From RPQJ01 sp963732415 (lineage in GTDB: Bacteria; Pseudomonadota; Gammaproteobacteria; Steroidobacterales; Steroidobacteraceae): DNA of 64,000 nt. The notes beneath the pieces are model-generated. The model worked only from the letters and a program-made list of their open reading frames with translations, was not told the DNA's origin and searched no databases. The position numbers and the translations under genes were made by a program. This document shows positions 16,872 to 24,363 of the stretch, piece after piece; position 1 is the stretch's first letter; the number at the start of each line of letters is the position of its first letter. The stretch lies in contig CAVSZK010000004.1 in NCBI GenBank assembly GCA_963732415.1, forward strand, positions 284,401-348,400, in the 5' to 3' direction.

Positions 16872-17601
16872 GCTTCTGGTACTTCTCGCCGCGCTGGTGC
16901 CGGCCGTGGCATTTTCGGCCGGTGGCGAGGTGCCGCTCGATCACGTCAGCGTGGACGTGTCGAACAAGGCGACCCTGCAGCGTGGCGCGCGCAATTTCGT
17001 CAACTACTGTCTCGGCTGCCACTCCGCCAAGTTCGTGCGCTACAACCGCATGGCCGCGGACATCGGCATTTCCGAGCAGCAACTGATCGACAACCTGATG
17101 TTCACCGGCGAGCGGCCTCACGACACGATGCGCATCGGCATCGACCCTGAGCAGGCAAGGCGCTGGTTCGGCGTACTGCCGCCTGACCTCTCGCTGATCG
17201 CGCGCGCGCGCGGCACCAACTATCTCTACACGTTCCTGCGCTCGTTCTACGCCGACCCGTCCAAGGTGAACGGCGTGAACAACATCGTGCTGCCCGGCAC
17301 CGCGATGCCGCACGTGCTTTGGGAACTGCAGGGCGTCCAGCAGGCGGTGTGGGAAGGCCACCCGGACGCGCAGGGCAACGTGCAGAAACAGTTCAAGGAG
17401 TTCGAACTGGCGAAGCCGGGCACCATGAGTCCCGACGAATTCGATTCGTTCGTGCGCGACACGGTCACGTTCCTCGAGTACATCGGCGAGCCGGCAAGGC
17501 TGCAGCGAGAGGCGCTGGGCTTCCCGGTCATAGCCTTCCTGGTCTTCTTCACGCTGCTCGCCTGGGCGCTCAAGAAGGAATACTGGAAGGACGTCAAGTA
17601 A
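16861..17601 (+). CDS. petC: Cytochrome c1 subunit of bc1 complex
   Basis: Periplasmic c-type cytochrome anchored by a C-terminal helix. The 246 residues carry a signal peptide (LLVLLAALVPAVAFSAG), the covalent heme motif CLGCH, the distal methionine region VLPGTAMPHVLWELQG, and a C-terminal membrane helix (FPVIAFLVFFTLLAWALKK). Its start overlaps petB by 11 bp. sspA follows after 25 bp. Confidence 0.96.
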   Translation: MRTKLLVLLAALVPAVAFSAGGEVPLDHVSVDVSNKATLQRGARNFVNYCLGCHSAKFVRYNRMAADIGISEQQLIDNLMFTGERPHDTMRIGIDPEQARRWFGVLPPDLSLIARARGTNYLYTFLRSFYADPSKVNGVNNIVLPGTAMPHVLWELQGVQQAVWEGHPDAQGNVQKQFKEFELAKPGTMSPDEFDSFVRDTVTFLEYIGEPARLQREALGFPVIAFLVFFTLLAWALKKEYWKDVK

Positions 17602-17626
17602 GCAGGGTGGGGCGCCCTGACGCGCC

Positions 17627-18226
17627 ATGATGACGCTGTTCTCCCGCGGGGATGATCCGCGCAGCCACCGCGTCCGGATCGTCACGGCCGCCAAGGGTCT
17701 CGAGACCCGGATCGTCGAGGTCGATCCGTCCCGGCCGCCCGAGGACCTGATCGACCTGAATCCGTACCAGGCCGTGCCGACGCTGGTGGACCGCGATCTC
17801 GTGATCTACGAGGCTGGCATCATCTGCGAGTACCTGGACGAGCGATTCCCGGCACCGGCCCTGTCCCCGGTCGATCCGGCCGGGCGTGCGCAGGCGCGGG
17901 TCGCGTTGCACAGGATCGAACTAGACTGGTACTCGCTGGTCCCGGAACTCGAGTCGGCGGAGCGCCGCGACCAGCAAAGGGCCAGGCGGCGGTTGCAGGA
18001 GAGCATCGTTGCGGCGGAGCCGCTGTTCCGCATCAAGGCCTGGTTCCTGTCCGATCACTTCTCGCAACTCGACGCGGCGATCGCGCCGATGCTCTGGCGC
18101 CTGTCGCGCTGGGGCATGGAGCTGCCTGATGCCGCACAGGCGGTCGAACGCTACGCCAGGCGCGTCTTTTCCCATCCTGCATTCGGTGCGAGCCTGAGCG
18201 AGGCCGAGCGGGAGATGAGGACTTGA
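17627..18226 (+). CDS. sspA: Stringent starvation protein A
   Basis: Glutathione-S-transferase-fold protein that binds RNA polymerase in E. coli and acts in stress responses. The 199 residues have the N-terminal thioredoxin-like domain (LIDLNPYQAVPTLVDRDLVIYEAGIICEYLDERFP) and an all-helical C-terminal domain. It starts MMTLFSRGDDPRSHRVRI. The downstream sspB overlaps by 4 bp and follows the bc1 genes, as in other gammaproteobacteria. Confidence 0.93.
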   Translation: MMTLFSRGDDPRSHRVRIVTAAKGLETRIVEVDPSRPPEDLIDLNPYQAVPTLVDRDLVIYEAGIICEYLDERFPAPALSPVDPAGRAQARVALHRIELDWYSLVPELESAERRDQQRARRRLQESIVAAEPLFRIKAWFLSDHFSQLDAAIAPMLWRLSRWGMELPDAAQAVERYARRVFSHPAFGASLSEAEREMRT

Positions 18227-18633
18227 AGTCGCGCCGGCCCTACCTGCTTCGTGCCATCCACGAGTGGATCTGCGACAGTGACTGCACGCCCCACATCGTC
18301 GTCGACGCCGCGGCGTCCGGTGTTGACGTGCCCCGGCAATACATCCGCGACGGCAAGATCGTCCTGAACGTCAGCTGGACAGCGACGGCGCAGCTGGTGA
18401 TCGGCAACGAGGAGCTCAGCTTCAGCGGCCGTTTCGGTGGCGCCAGCATGCTTGTGCGGGTCCCGGTGGAGGCGGTGCTCGCGATCTACGCCCGGGAAAC
18501 GGGCCAGGGAATGATCTTCGCAGACGAGGACGGCGGGCCGAAGCCTCCCGGTGGTCAGCCGCCCGAGAGCACGCCGACCGAGCCTCCGCCGAAGCCTGCT
18601 GGTTCCCGGCCAAGGCTGAAGGTCGTCAAGTAG
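18223..18633 (+). CDS. sspB: ClpXP protease specificity-enhancing factor SspB
   Basis: Adaptor delivering ssrA-tagged proteins to ClpXP. The 136 residues contain the substrate-binding domain (RPYLLRAIHEWICDSDCTPHI; NVSWTATAQL; FSGRFGG; ENGQGM-like ARETGQGMIF), a proline-rich flexible linker and the C-terminal ClpX-binding motif RLKVVK. The start is TTG at 18223, overlapping the sspA stop; MKSRRPYL fits the family. Confidence 0.94.
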   Translation: MKSRRPYLLRAIHEWICDSDCTPHIVVDAAASGVDVPRQYIRDGKIVLNVSWTATAQLVIGNEELSFSGRFGGASMLVRVPVEAVLAIYARETGQGMIFADEDGGPKPPGGQPPESTPTEPPPKPAGSRPRLKVVK

Positions 18634-18651
18634 GCAGCGGTCACGGGGGTA

Positions 18652-18679
18652 CCGCGACTACGCATCCAGGTAGTCGCGG
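18652..18679. terminator. Hairpin between convergent sspB and yraN
   Basis: CCGCGACTAC (18652-18661) and GTAGTCGCGG (18670-18679) form a perfect 10-bp stem with an 8-nt loop in the convergent intergenic gap. No U-tract follows on either strand, so it may be a terminator helper or an RNA 3'-end stabiliser. Confidence 0.5.
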
Positions 18680-18704
18680 GCGATGAACCACTTCGTGACC
18701 CGTA

Positions 18705-19061
18705 TCAGAGCCTGAACGCGTCCCGTATCCAGCGAATATCCGCGCCGTCGATCGCCACGACGTCGAAGCGTGCAGGCATGTCGCGGTACTGGCGGTGCGT
18801 CAGCACCAGGTGCCTTGCCGCGAGTGCGAACCGACGCTGCTTGCGGGGTCCGACGCTTGCCGCGGCGCCCCCGAACCGGGTCGAACCTCGCAGTCGCACC
18901 TCGACCAGCACCAGCGTCGCGCCCTGCTGCATTACGAGATCAATTTCCCCGCCGCGGCAACGGTAGTTGCGGGCGAGAAGCCTCAATCCTTCCGATTCGA
19001 GGTGACGCAGCGCGGCGTCCTCTCCGCGCCGGCCGACGCTGGTGGTCGTCTCAGGGCGCAC
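18705..19061 (-). CDS. yraN: UPF0102 (YraN) endonuclease-like protein
   Basis: Small protein of the YraN family with a restriction-endonuclease-like fold. The 118 residues carry GRRGEDAALRHLESEGL, NYRCRGGEIDLV and VLVEVRLR, the acidic core of the fold. The exact function is not established. It overlaps the 3' end of the LppC/LpoA-like gene by 11 bp, the usual order lpoA-yraN. Confidence 0.92.
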   Translation of the reverse strand: MRPETTTSVGRRGEDAALRHLESEGLRLLARNYRCRGGEIDLVMQQGATLVLVEVRLRGSTRFGGAAASVGPRKQRRFALAARHLVLTHRQYRDMPARFDVVAIDGADIRWIRDAFRL

Positions 19062-20910
19062 CGGCCGCTGGTGCCGCGCTCCAGGCCGCGGGCTGCAGTG
19101 TTCCGTTCACGATCTGCGCCCAATCCAGCTGGCGCTGCACGTGACCGTCATCGCCGATCTCGAGCCGGCCGGTAAGTCCATTGATCGGCGAGCCAAGCCG
19201 GCCCGACCAGATGTCTCTTGCCAGGTCTGCGGCATCGTGGCCGAACGCGTAGAGTCGAATGCGGCCGTGACTGTCCCTGGCCCACTCGGCGTGCAGCACG
19301 TCCCATAGCAGCGGCGCACCGTTGCCGCCCTGCAATATCCACGGAAACTCCGGATATTCGAGCCCGTCCATGTCCTGGGCGGCCCGCACGCTCGGATCCC
19401 ACGCGTCCGAGGTGGCATATATCGGCAGCGCATAGGTCATCTGGAAGCGGAGTTGGGGGACCAGCGCGCGCGCGTTCGTTGCACTGGCCGCGACGAATGC
19501 GAACTGCGGGCCGTCGCGTGCCTCGGCGGTGGCATCGCGGTGACCCGAGCTGTCCGCGGCCCCGCCATAGCGTCCCAGCGCCGATCGAAGCGGTCCGGAG
19601 AAATCGCGCGAGCCGGTGTCGTAGTACTCGGTGGCGAGCTGCACGCCACCGGCTGCCTGCAGCTCCGACGTGAATGCGGCGTATATGCGCTCGCCCCATT
19701 GCGTGCGCGGAAACAGCGCAATGCCGCGCGTGTAACCGCCGGCCGCGATGCGACGGGCGGCCCCCCGGGCTTCCTGCTCGGGGTCCAGCGTGAATTCGTA
19801 CATGAAGGCCGGAACCGTGCCGTCGCCGCCCAGGCTGTTTAGTACCAGCGTAGGCACCGGTATCGACTGCGTCGACGCGAGCGCCGCGACGTCCTCCCGG
19901 GTCAGCGGCCCGACCACGATGCCGGCGCCGTCGGTGACGGCACTGCGGTAAGCCAGCTCGGCACCGAGTTCCGCAGTGTCGTACACCAGCACCCTGGGCG
20001 CCGCCTCGCGCTGAGCGAGCGTCGCGGCGATGAAACCATCCCTTACGGCTGCGCCGATCGACTCGAGCCTGCCTGACAGCGGCAGGATCAGCGCGACTGT
20101 CGCGGGCCCCTGGCCCGGCCGCGCGATGGGCCGGACTCCGGCCGCCGCCGCGACCGCAACGTCGAATTCAGGCAACAGGCCAGACCCGGGATGGCCCGGA
20201 TTCCGTGCCCTCCACTCGGCCGAGCGCCGCGCCGTCGACTGCTCGTCCTGGTTCGCCTCAGCGAGGATCTGCGCAAGTTCCAGCCAGGCCTGCGCCTGCC
20301 CCGGCGCGTCGGCCGGCATCGCAGCGGCAACCGTCGGCTGCTGCAGTTCACGGACCAGCAGGCGATAGTTGTCGGCTCGCGCCTCGGGAGTGCCGAGCAG
20401 CTGGCCGCGCTCTTCCAGCGTCCGGACGCCCTGCAGCGTCCTCCCGAGCTGGAAACAGGCGCGGGCCCGCAGCAGCAGGAGTTCCGTGGCGAGTGCCGCC
20501 GGCCACGGCTCGGGAACGGCCGCAAGCGCCACGAGCGCGGCGTCGCCGTCGCCCTTTGCCAGCGCGAGCTCGGCCTGGATCCGGGCGAGCAGCACGACGT
20601 CGTCGCCGCTCGCGCGCCCGCTGACTTTGTCCAGCATGCGCTCGGCATCCGCGTTGCGCCCGGCCAGCAGGTACTCGCGCGCTGCGAGCAGCGTGAGCCG
20701 CGTGTCCCAGCCGCGGAAGATCCGCTTGGCCTGCCGCTCGTAGGCCTGCGCTGCGGCCTCGTGCTGCCCGCTGCGGGCAAGGGCCTCCGCGGTTTCGGTC
20801 CTCGTGGCGGCGTGCGTGGCAGGTGGCGCCAGGCTGACGGCGGCAATTGCGAGCGTCGCGGCGACAAGCAGCGCTCGAACTTGCCGGCCGTGAAGACTTG
20901 CGTGCAGCAT
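19051..20910 (-). CDS. lpoA: Penicillin-binding protein activator, LpoA/LppC-like
   Basis: Envelope protein that in E. coli activates PBP1A. The 619 residues have an N-terminal signal sequence, a TPR-like helical domain (residues about 35-220) and a C-terminal periplasmic-binding-protein-like LppC domain from ATVALILPLSGRLESIGAAVRDGF onward. Start ATG 20910 gives MLHASLHGRQVRALLVAATLAI. Oddity: no cysteine is present near the signal cleavage region (PATHAATRTE), so no lipobox is seen and the protein would be secreted rather than lipid-anchored. Divergent from rsmI with only 33 bp between starts. Confidence 0.88.
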   Translation of the reverse strand: MLHASLHGRQVRALLVAATLAIAAVSLAPPATHAATRTETAEALARSGQHEAAAQAYERQAKRIFRGWDTRLTLLAAREYLLAGRNADAERMLDKVSGRASGDDVVLLARIQAELALAKGDGDAALVALAAVPEPWPAALATELLLLRARACFQLGRTLQGVRTLEERGQLLGTPEARADNYRLLVRELQQPTVAAAMPADAPGQAQAWLELAQILAEANQDEQSTARRSAEWRARNPGHPGSGLLPEFDVAVAAAAGVRPIARPGQGPATVALILPLSGRLESIGAAVRDGFIAATLAQREAAPRVLVYDTAELGAELAYRSAVTDGAGIVVGPLTREDVAALASTQSIPVPTLVLNSLGGDGTVPAFMYEFTLDPEQEARGAARRIAAGGYTRGIALFPRTQWGERIYAAFTSELQAAGGVQLATEYYDTGSRDFSGPLRSALGRYGGAADSSGHRDATAEARDGPQFAFVAASATNARALVPQLRFQMTYALPIYATSDAWDPSVRAAQDMDGLEYPEFPWILQGGNGAPLLWDVLHAEWARDSHGRIRLYAFGHDAADLARDIWSGRLGSPINGLTGRLEIGDDGHVQRQLDWAQIVNGTLQPAAWSAAPAAGAP

Positions 20911-20943
20911 GGGGCCCCGGGGATACGCGTGGCGAACGAAGCA

Positions 20944-21813
20944 ATGGATTCTATAGCGGGGCCGCGGTCCGGCGTACTGTTCCTCGTCGCGACCCCGATC
21001 GGCAACCTCGGTGACCTCGGCACGCGGGCGCGTGACCTGCTGCGCGACGCGGACCTGCTGCTCGCCGAGGACACGCGGCACACGGCGCAGCTGCTGCACG
21101 CCAGTGGCGTCACGCGACCCTCGGGGGCGATCGAATCGCTGCACGAGCACAACGAGCGCGAACGGGTGCCGCGCGTCATCGAGCGCCTCAAGGCGGGTGC
21201 CAGCGTCGCGCTGGTGAGCGACGCGGGGACGCCGACAGTGAGCGACCCGGGTGCGCCGCTGGTCCGCGCGGCGATCGAGGCCGGAATCGAGGTCGTCGCG
21301 GTGCCGGGCCCGTGCGCGATCATCGCGGCGCTCTCCACCTCCGGGCTGCCGACCGATCGATTCACCTTCGAAGGCTTCCTGCCCGCCCGTGCGTCGGCGC
21401 GACGCAAGGCCATCGAACTGCTCTGCGGCGAACCGCGCACGCTGGTGTTCTACGAGGCGCCGCATCGTGTGCGTGAGAGCCTCGACGATCTCGCGCGAAT
21501 ACTCGGCGGGGACCGGCCGGCAGCGATTGCGCGCGAGATCACCAAGCGATTCGAGACCACCTATCGCGGCTCACTCACGGAACTCGCACTGCGTGCCGCG
21601 CAGGACGCCGACATGAACCGTGGCGAGATCGTGATCGTCGTCCAGGGCGCGCCCGTGGCGGGCCCGGCAGACGAAGGTGAAGCCGACCGCGTGCTGCGCG
21701 CGCTGCTCGGTGAAATGCCGGTTTCGCAGGCGGCACGGGTTGCTGCGAAACTCACCGGCCGCCCGCGCAAGGAACTCTACGACCGGGCGCTTGCGCTCGC
21801 ACCGGGCGAATGA
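20944..21813 (+). CDS. rsmI: 16S rRNA (cytidine(1402)-2'-O)-methyltransferase
   Basis: Methylates the 2'-O of C1402 in 16S rRNA. The 289 residues show LFLVATPIGNLGDLGTRARDLL, AEDTRHTAQLL, VSDAGTPTVSDPG, VPGPCAIIAALSTSGLP and AREITKRFETTYRG, all diagnostic. ATG 20944 is chosen; GTG 20929 is an in-frame alternative. The RNase P RNA gene follows immediately downstream. Confidence 0.96.
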   Translation: MDSIAGPRSGVLFLVATPIGNLGDLGTRARDLLRDADLLLAEDTRHTAQLLHASGVTRPSGAIESLHEHNERERVPRVIERLKAGASVALVSDAGTPTVSDPGAPLVRAAIEAGIEVVAVPGPCAIIAALSTSGLPTDRFTFEGFLPARASARRKAIELLCGEPRTLVFYEAPHRVRESLDDLARILGGDRPAAIAREITKRFETTYRGSLTELALRAAQDADMNRGEIVIVVQGAPVAGPADEGEADRVLRALLGEMPVSQAARVAAKLTGRPRKELYDRALALAPGE

Positions 21814-21838
21814 GGGCAGGGCGCCGGCTGCAGGGCGC

Positions 21839-21844
21839 TATACT
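21839..21844 (+). promoter_or_regulatory. Candidate -10 element of rnpB
   Basis: TATACT lies seven bases upstream of the predicted RNA 5' end at 21851, a normal -10 to start distance. No good -35 hexamer is visible in the GC-rich sequence upstream. Confidence 0.5.
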
Positions 21845-21850
21845 TCGCCC

Positions 21851-22220
<370 letters not shown>

Positions 22221-22309
22221 TATTTCAGGATCACGAAACCTGGCCTTTGTCAATAGGCCTTGTTGCGGCTGCCTGGGCGCCGCACCGCTGGCAGCGCTGC
22301 CGCAGTGCC

Positions 22310-22326
22310 TCCCACCTTGTCCCACC
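22310..22326 (-). promoter_or_regulatory. Inverted two-box MraZ-like site
   Basis: On the minus strand this reads GGTGGGACAAGGTGGGA, differing at one of 17 positions from the plus-strand mraZ operator at 22647-22663. It contains two GTGGG boxes at 10-bp period. No gene lies downstream on the minus strand except antisense to rnpB. Function is inferred from similarity alone. Confidence 0.5.
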
Positions 22327-22609
22327 CTGTGCCGGACGCGCGATCGGGCCTCGATTCGAGGCCCGGAGCCAGGCGCATCCCACCCGCGCTCCCTTTGATT
22401 GCAATGATTAATTGCGATCTGGCACCTCGGCCGGCTGGAAGCACGCCTGCGGGGCGAGCTCTCCCACGCATGCCGTCTTCTAATGTCATTTTCAGGAACA
22501 TCCAGTAACCAATTGATTAAAGTAAGGATAGTATTGGCAAATCCTTATCCATGGGCTCGATTTCGCCGCTAAGTCGCTGTGCCCCATGGAAAAATCTTTG
22601 CCGTGGGCG

Positions 22610-22639
22610 TTGACTCCCTACGCGCGCGCGACCTATATT
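22610..22639 (+). promoter_or_regulatory. Sigma-70-type promoter of the dcw cluster
   Basis: TTGACT (22610-22615), an 18-bp spacer, then TATATT (22634-22639). It lies directly upstream of the MraZ boxes, so MraZ bound there would block clearance or elongation. Confidence 0.75.
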
Positions 22640-22647
22640 CGCGACCG

Positions 22648-22672
22648 GTGGGACAAAGTGGGATGAAATGGG
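22648..22672 (+). promoter_or_regulatory. MraZ operator: three (G/A)TGGG boxes
   Basis: GTGGG at 22648, GTGGG at 22658 and ATGGG at 22668, each exactly 10 bp apart and separated by 5-nt spacers. MraZ proteins are known to bind such direct repeats upstream of their own operon. The third box overlaps an upstream ATG (22668), supporting use of the later mraZ start at 22698. Confidence 0.85.
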
Positions 22673-22697
22673 CTATCGGCCCATCAGTGAGCTGAAA

Positions 22698-23153
22698 ATG
22701 TTTCGCGGCGCCAACAAAGTCACTCTCGACGCCAAAGGGCGGATGGCCATGCCTGCGCGATACCGGGACACCCTGGTCGAGCGCAGCGAGGGCCGTCTGG
22801 TCGCGACCGTCGACCGTGCCGACCGGTGCCTGCTGATCTACCCGCTCCCGGACTGGGAAGAGATCGAGCGCAAGCTCATGCGGCTGCCGAGCCTGAATCC
22901 ACAGGCGCGCCGGCTGCAGCGACTCATGGTCGGTCATGCGACCGATCTCGAACTCGATTCCCATGGCCGGGTGCTGGTGCCGCCGAAACTGCGCGAGTAC
23001 GCGGGACTCACGCGCCAGGCAATGCTGATAGGCCAGGGCAGCCGCTTCGAACTCTGGGACGAGCAGCACTGGAACACGCGTCGCGATGCTTGGCTGCAGG
23101 CGGGCGAGGAGACGGGCGACCTGTCTCCAGAGCTCGAGCAGCTCTCGCTCTAG
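22698..23153 (+). CDS. mraZ: Transcriptional regulator MraZ
   Basis: AbrB-like DNA-binding protein that represses the dcw operon. The 151 residues contain two SpoVT-AbrB repeats: MFRGANKVTLDAKGRMAMP and ATDLELDSHGRVLVPPKLREYAGL. The start is placed at ATG 22698 because the family begins MFRG; an in-frame ATG at 22668 lies inside the third operator box. rsmH follows after 8 bp. Confidence 0.95.
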   Translation: MFRGANKVTLDAKGRMAMPARYRDTLVERSEGRLVATVDRADRCLLIYPLPDWEEIERKLMRLPSLNPQARRLQRLMVGHATDLELDSHGRVLVPPKLREYAGLTRQAMLIGQGSRFELWDEQHWNTRRDAWLQAGEETGDLSPELEQLSL

Positions 23154-23161
23154 GCGCCGTC

Positions 23162-24091
23162 GTGGCGGAACACACGCCGGTACTTCCTGGAGAAGTGCTG
23201 GCCGGGCTCGCGGTGCGGGCCGACGGTCGGTACTGCGACGCGACGTTCGGGCGCGGGGGGCACACGGCCGAAATCCTGGCGGCGCTTGGCCCCGGGGGGC
23301 GGGTGATCGCGATCGATCGTGACCCGGAGGCTGTCCGGGCGGGTCGGGTGCGGTTCGCTGACGAGCCACGTCTCACGCTGGTGAAGGGGTCGTTCGGCCA
23401 GCTCGAGCAGCTGGTCCGGGCGGCGGGTTTGGAAGGGGATCTGGACGGCGTGCTGATGGACCTCGGGGTCTCCTCGCCACAACTCGACGAGGCCAGGCGC
23501 GGCTTCAGTTTCATGCAGGACGGGCCGCTCGACATGCGCATGGACAATGAGGCGGGACAGGGTGCGGCGCAGTGGCTGGCGCGTGCCGGCGAGCGCGACA
23601 TCGCGACCGTGCTGCGCACGCTCGGCGAGGAGCGCTTCGCAAACCGTATCGCGCGCGCGATCGTCGCGGCGCGGGCTGTTGGGCCGATCGAGCGCACCGG
23701 GCAGCTCGCGGCGATCGTCTCCGCCGCGGTACCGACCAGGGAGCCCGGCAAGCACCCCGCGACGCGCACGTTCCAGGCGATCCGCATCCACGTGAACGGC
23801 GAACTCGAGGCCCTGCAGGCGGCGCTGCCCCAGGCGGTGCGCATGCTCGCGCCCGGCGGCCGGCTCTGCGTCATCAGCTTCCATTCGCTCGAGGACCGTA
23901 TCGTCAAGCGCTACATCCGGCGCGAGGAGCAGGGCGACCCCGTGTATGCGGGCCTGCCGCAGGTGCCGCCGCACGCTCGTCCGCGGCTCACCCGCGTCGG
24001 TCGTGCGACATACGCGTCGGACGCCGAGGTGGCGGGAAATCCGCGCTCCAGGAGCGCGGTGCTGCGCGTGGCGGAAAGGGTCGCCGCATGA
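23162..24091 (+). CDS. rsmH: 16S rRNA (cytosine(1402)-N(4))-methyltransferase
   Basis: Methylates N4 of C1402 in 16S rRNA, the same nucleotide whose ribose is methylated by RsmI. The 309 residues start with GTG (VAEHTPVLPGEVLAGL) and show CDATFGRGGHTAEIL, VIAIDRDPEA, LMDLGVSSPQLDEARRGFSF, DGPLDMRMD and CVISFHSLEDRIVK. Its stop overlaps the ftsL ATG. Confidence 0.97.
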   Translation: MAEHTPVLPGEVLAGLAVRADGRYCDATFGRGGHTAEILAALGPGGRVIAIDRDPEAVRAGRVRFADEPRLTLVKGSFGQLEQLVRAAGLEGDLDGVLMDLGVSSPQLDEARRGFSFMQDGPLDMRMDNEAGQGAAQWLARAGERDIATVLRTLGEERFANRIARAIVAARAVGPIERTGQLAAIVSAAVPTREPGKHPATRTFQAIRIHVNGELEALQAALPQAVRMLAPGGRLCVISFHSLEDRIVKRYIRREEQGDPVYAGLPQVPPHARPRLTRVGRATYASDAEVAGNPRSRSAVLRVAERVAA

Positions 24092-24363
24092 GCACGAATG
24101 CATGGCGAATCGCCACCGCCTTGCTCGGCCTTGGCCTGCTCGCGTCCGGGCTGGGCGTGGTCTATGGCAAGCACGAGGCGCGCAGCCGCTTCAGCGAGCT
24201 GCAGCGACTGACGCGTGAGCGCGACGATCTCGACATCGAGTGGGGCCAGTTGCAGCTCGAGCAGAGCACCTGGTCGGCGAACGGGCGTGTGGAAAACGTC
24301 GCGCGCGACGACCTGCACATGGTCATCCCGCAGGCAGGCGACCTGCGCATCGTGCAGCCGTGA
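24088..24363 (+). CDS. ftsL: Cell division protein FtsL
   Basis: Small bitopic divisome protein acting with FtsB and FtsQ. The 91 residues comprise a short cytoplasmic N-terminus, one transmembrane helix (IATALLGLGLLASGLGVVYG) and a periplasmic coiled coil (SRFSELQRLTRERDDLDIEW) ending in a conserved VARDDLHMVIP-type segment. Identified by position between rsmH and ftsI plus topology. ATGA overlap with rsmH and GTGA overlap with ftsI. Confidence 0.93.
   Translation: MSTNAWRIATALLGLGLLASGLGVVYGKHEARSRFSELQRLTRERDDLDIEWGQLQLEQSTWSANGRVENVARDDLHMVIPQAGDLRIVQP

Larger units (their letters stand above)
22221..22667. other. rnpB-mraZ intergenic region
   Basis: 447 bp with no convincing gene. In order it holds an inverted MraZ-like two-box site (22310-22326); a hairpin CGGGCCTC/GAGGCCCG (22345-22352 with 22358-22365); a dyad GATTGCAAT/ATTGCGATC (22397-22405 with 22411-22419); an AT-rich stretch with TAAGGAT/ATCCTTA (22523-22529 with 22541-22547); and the mraZ promoter. 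The 22.39-22.6 kb part is clearly AT-richer than its surroundings, as expected for a regulatory region. Confidence 0.7.

Noticed and set aside
22668..22697. Upstream mraZ start adding MGYRPISELK
   Set aside because: This ATG lies within the third MraZ box and the family begins at MFRG, so the ATG at 22698 is preferred.
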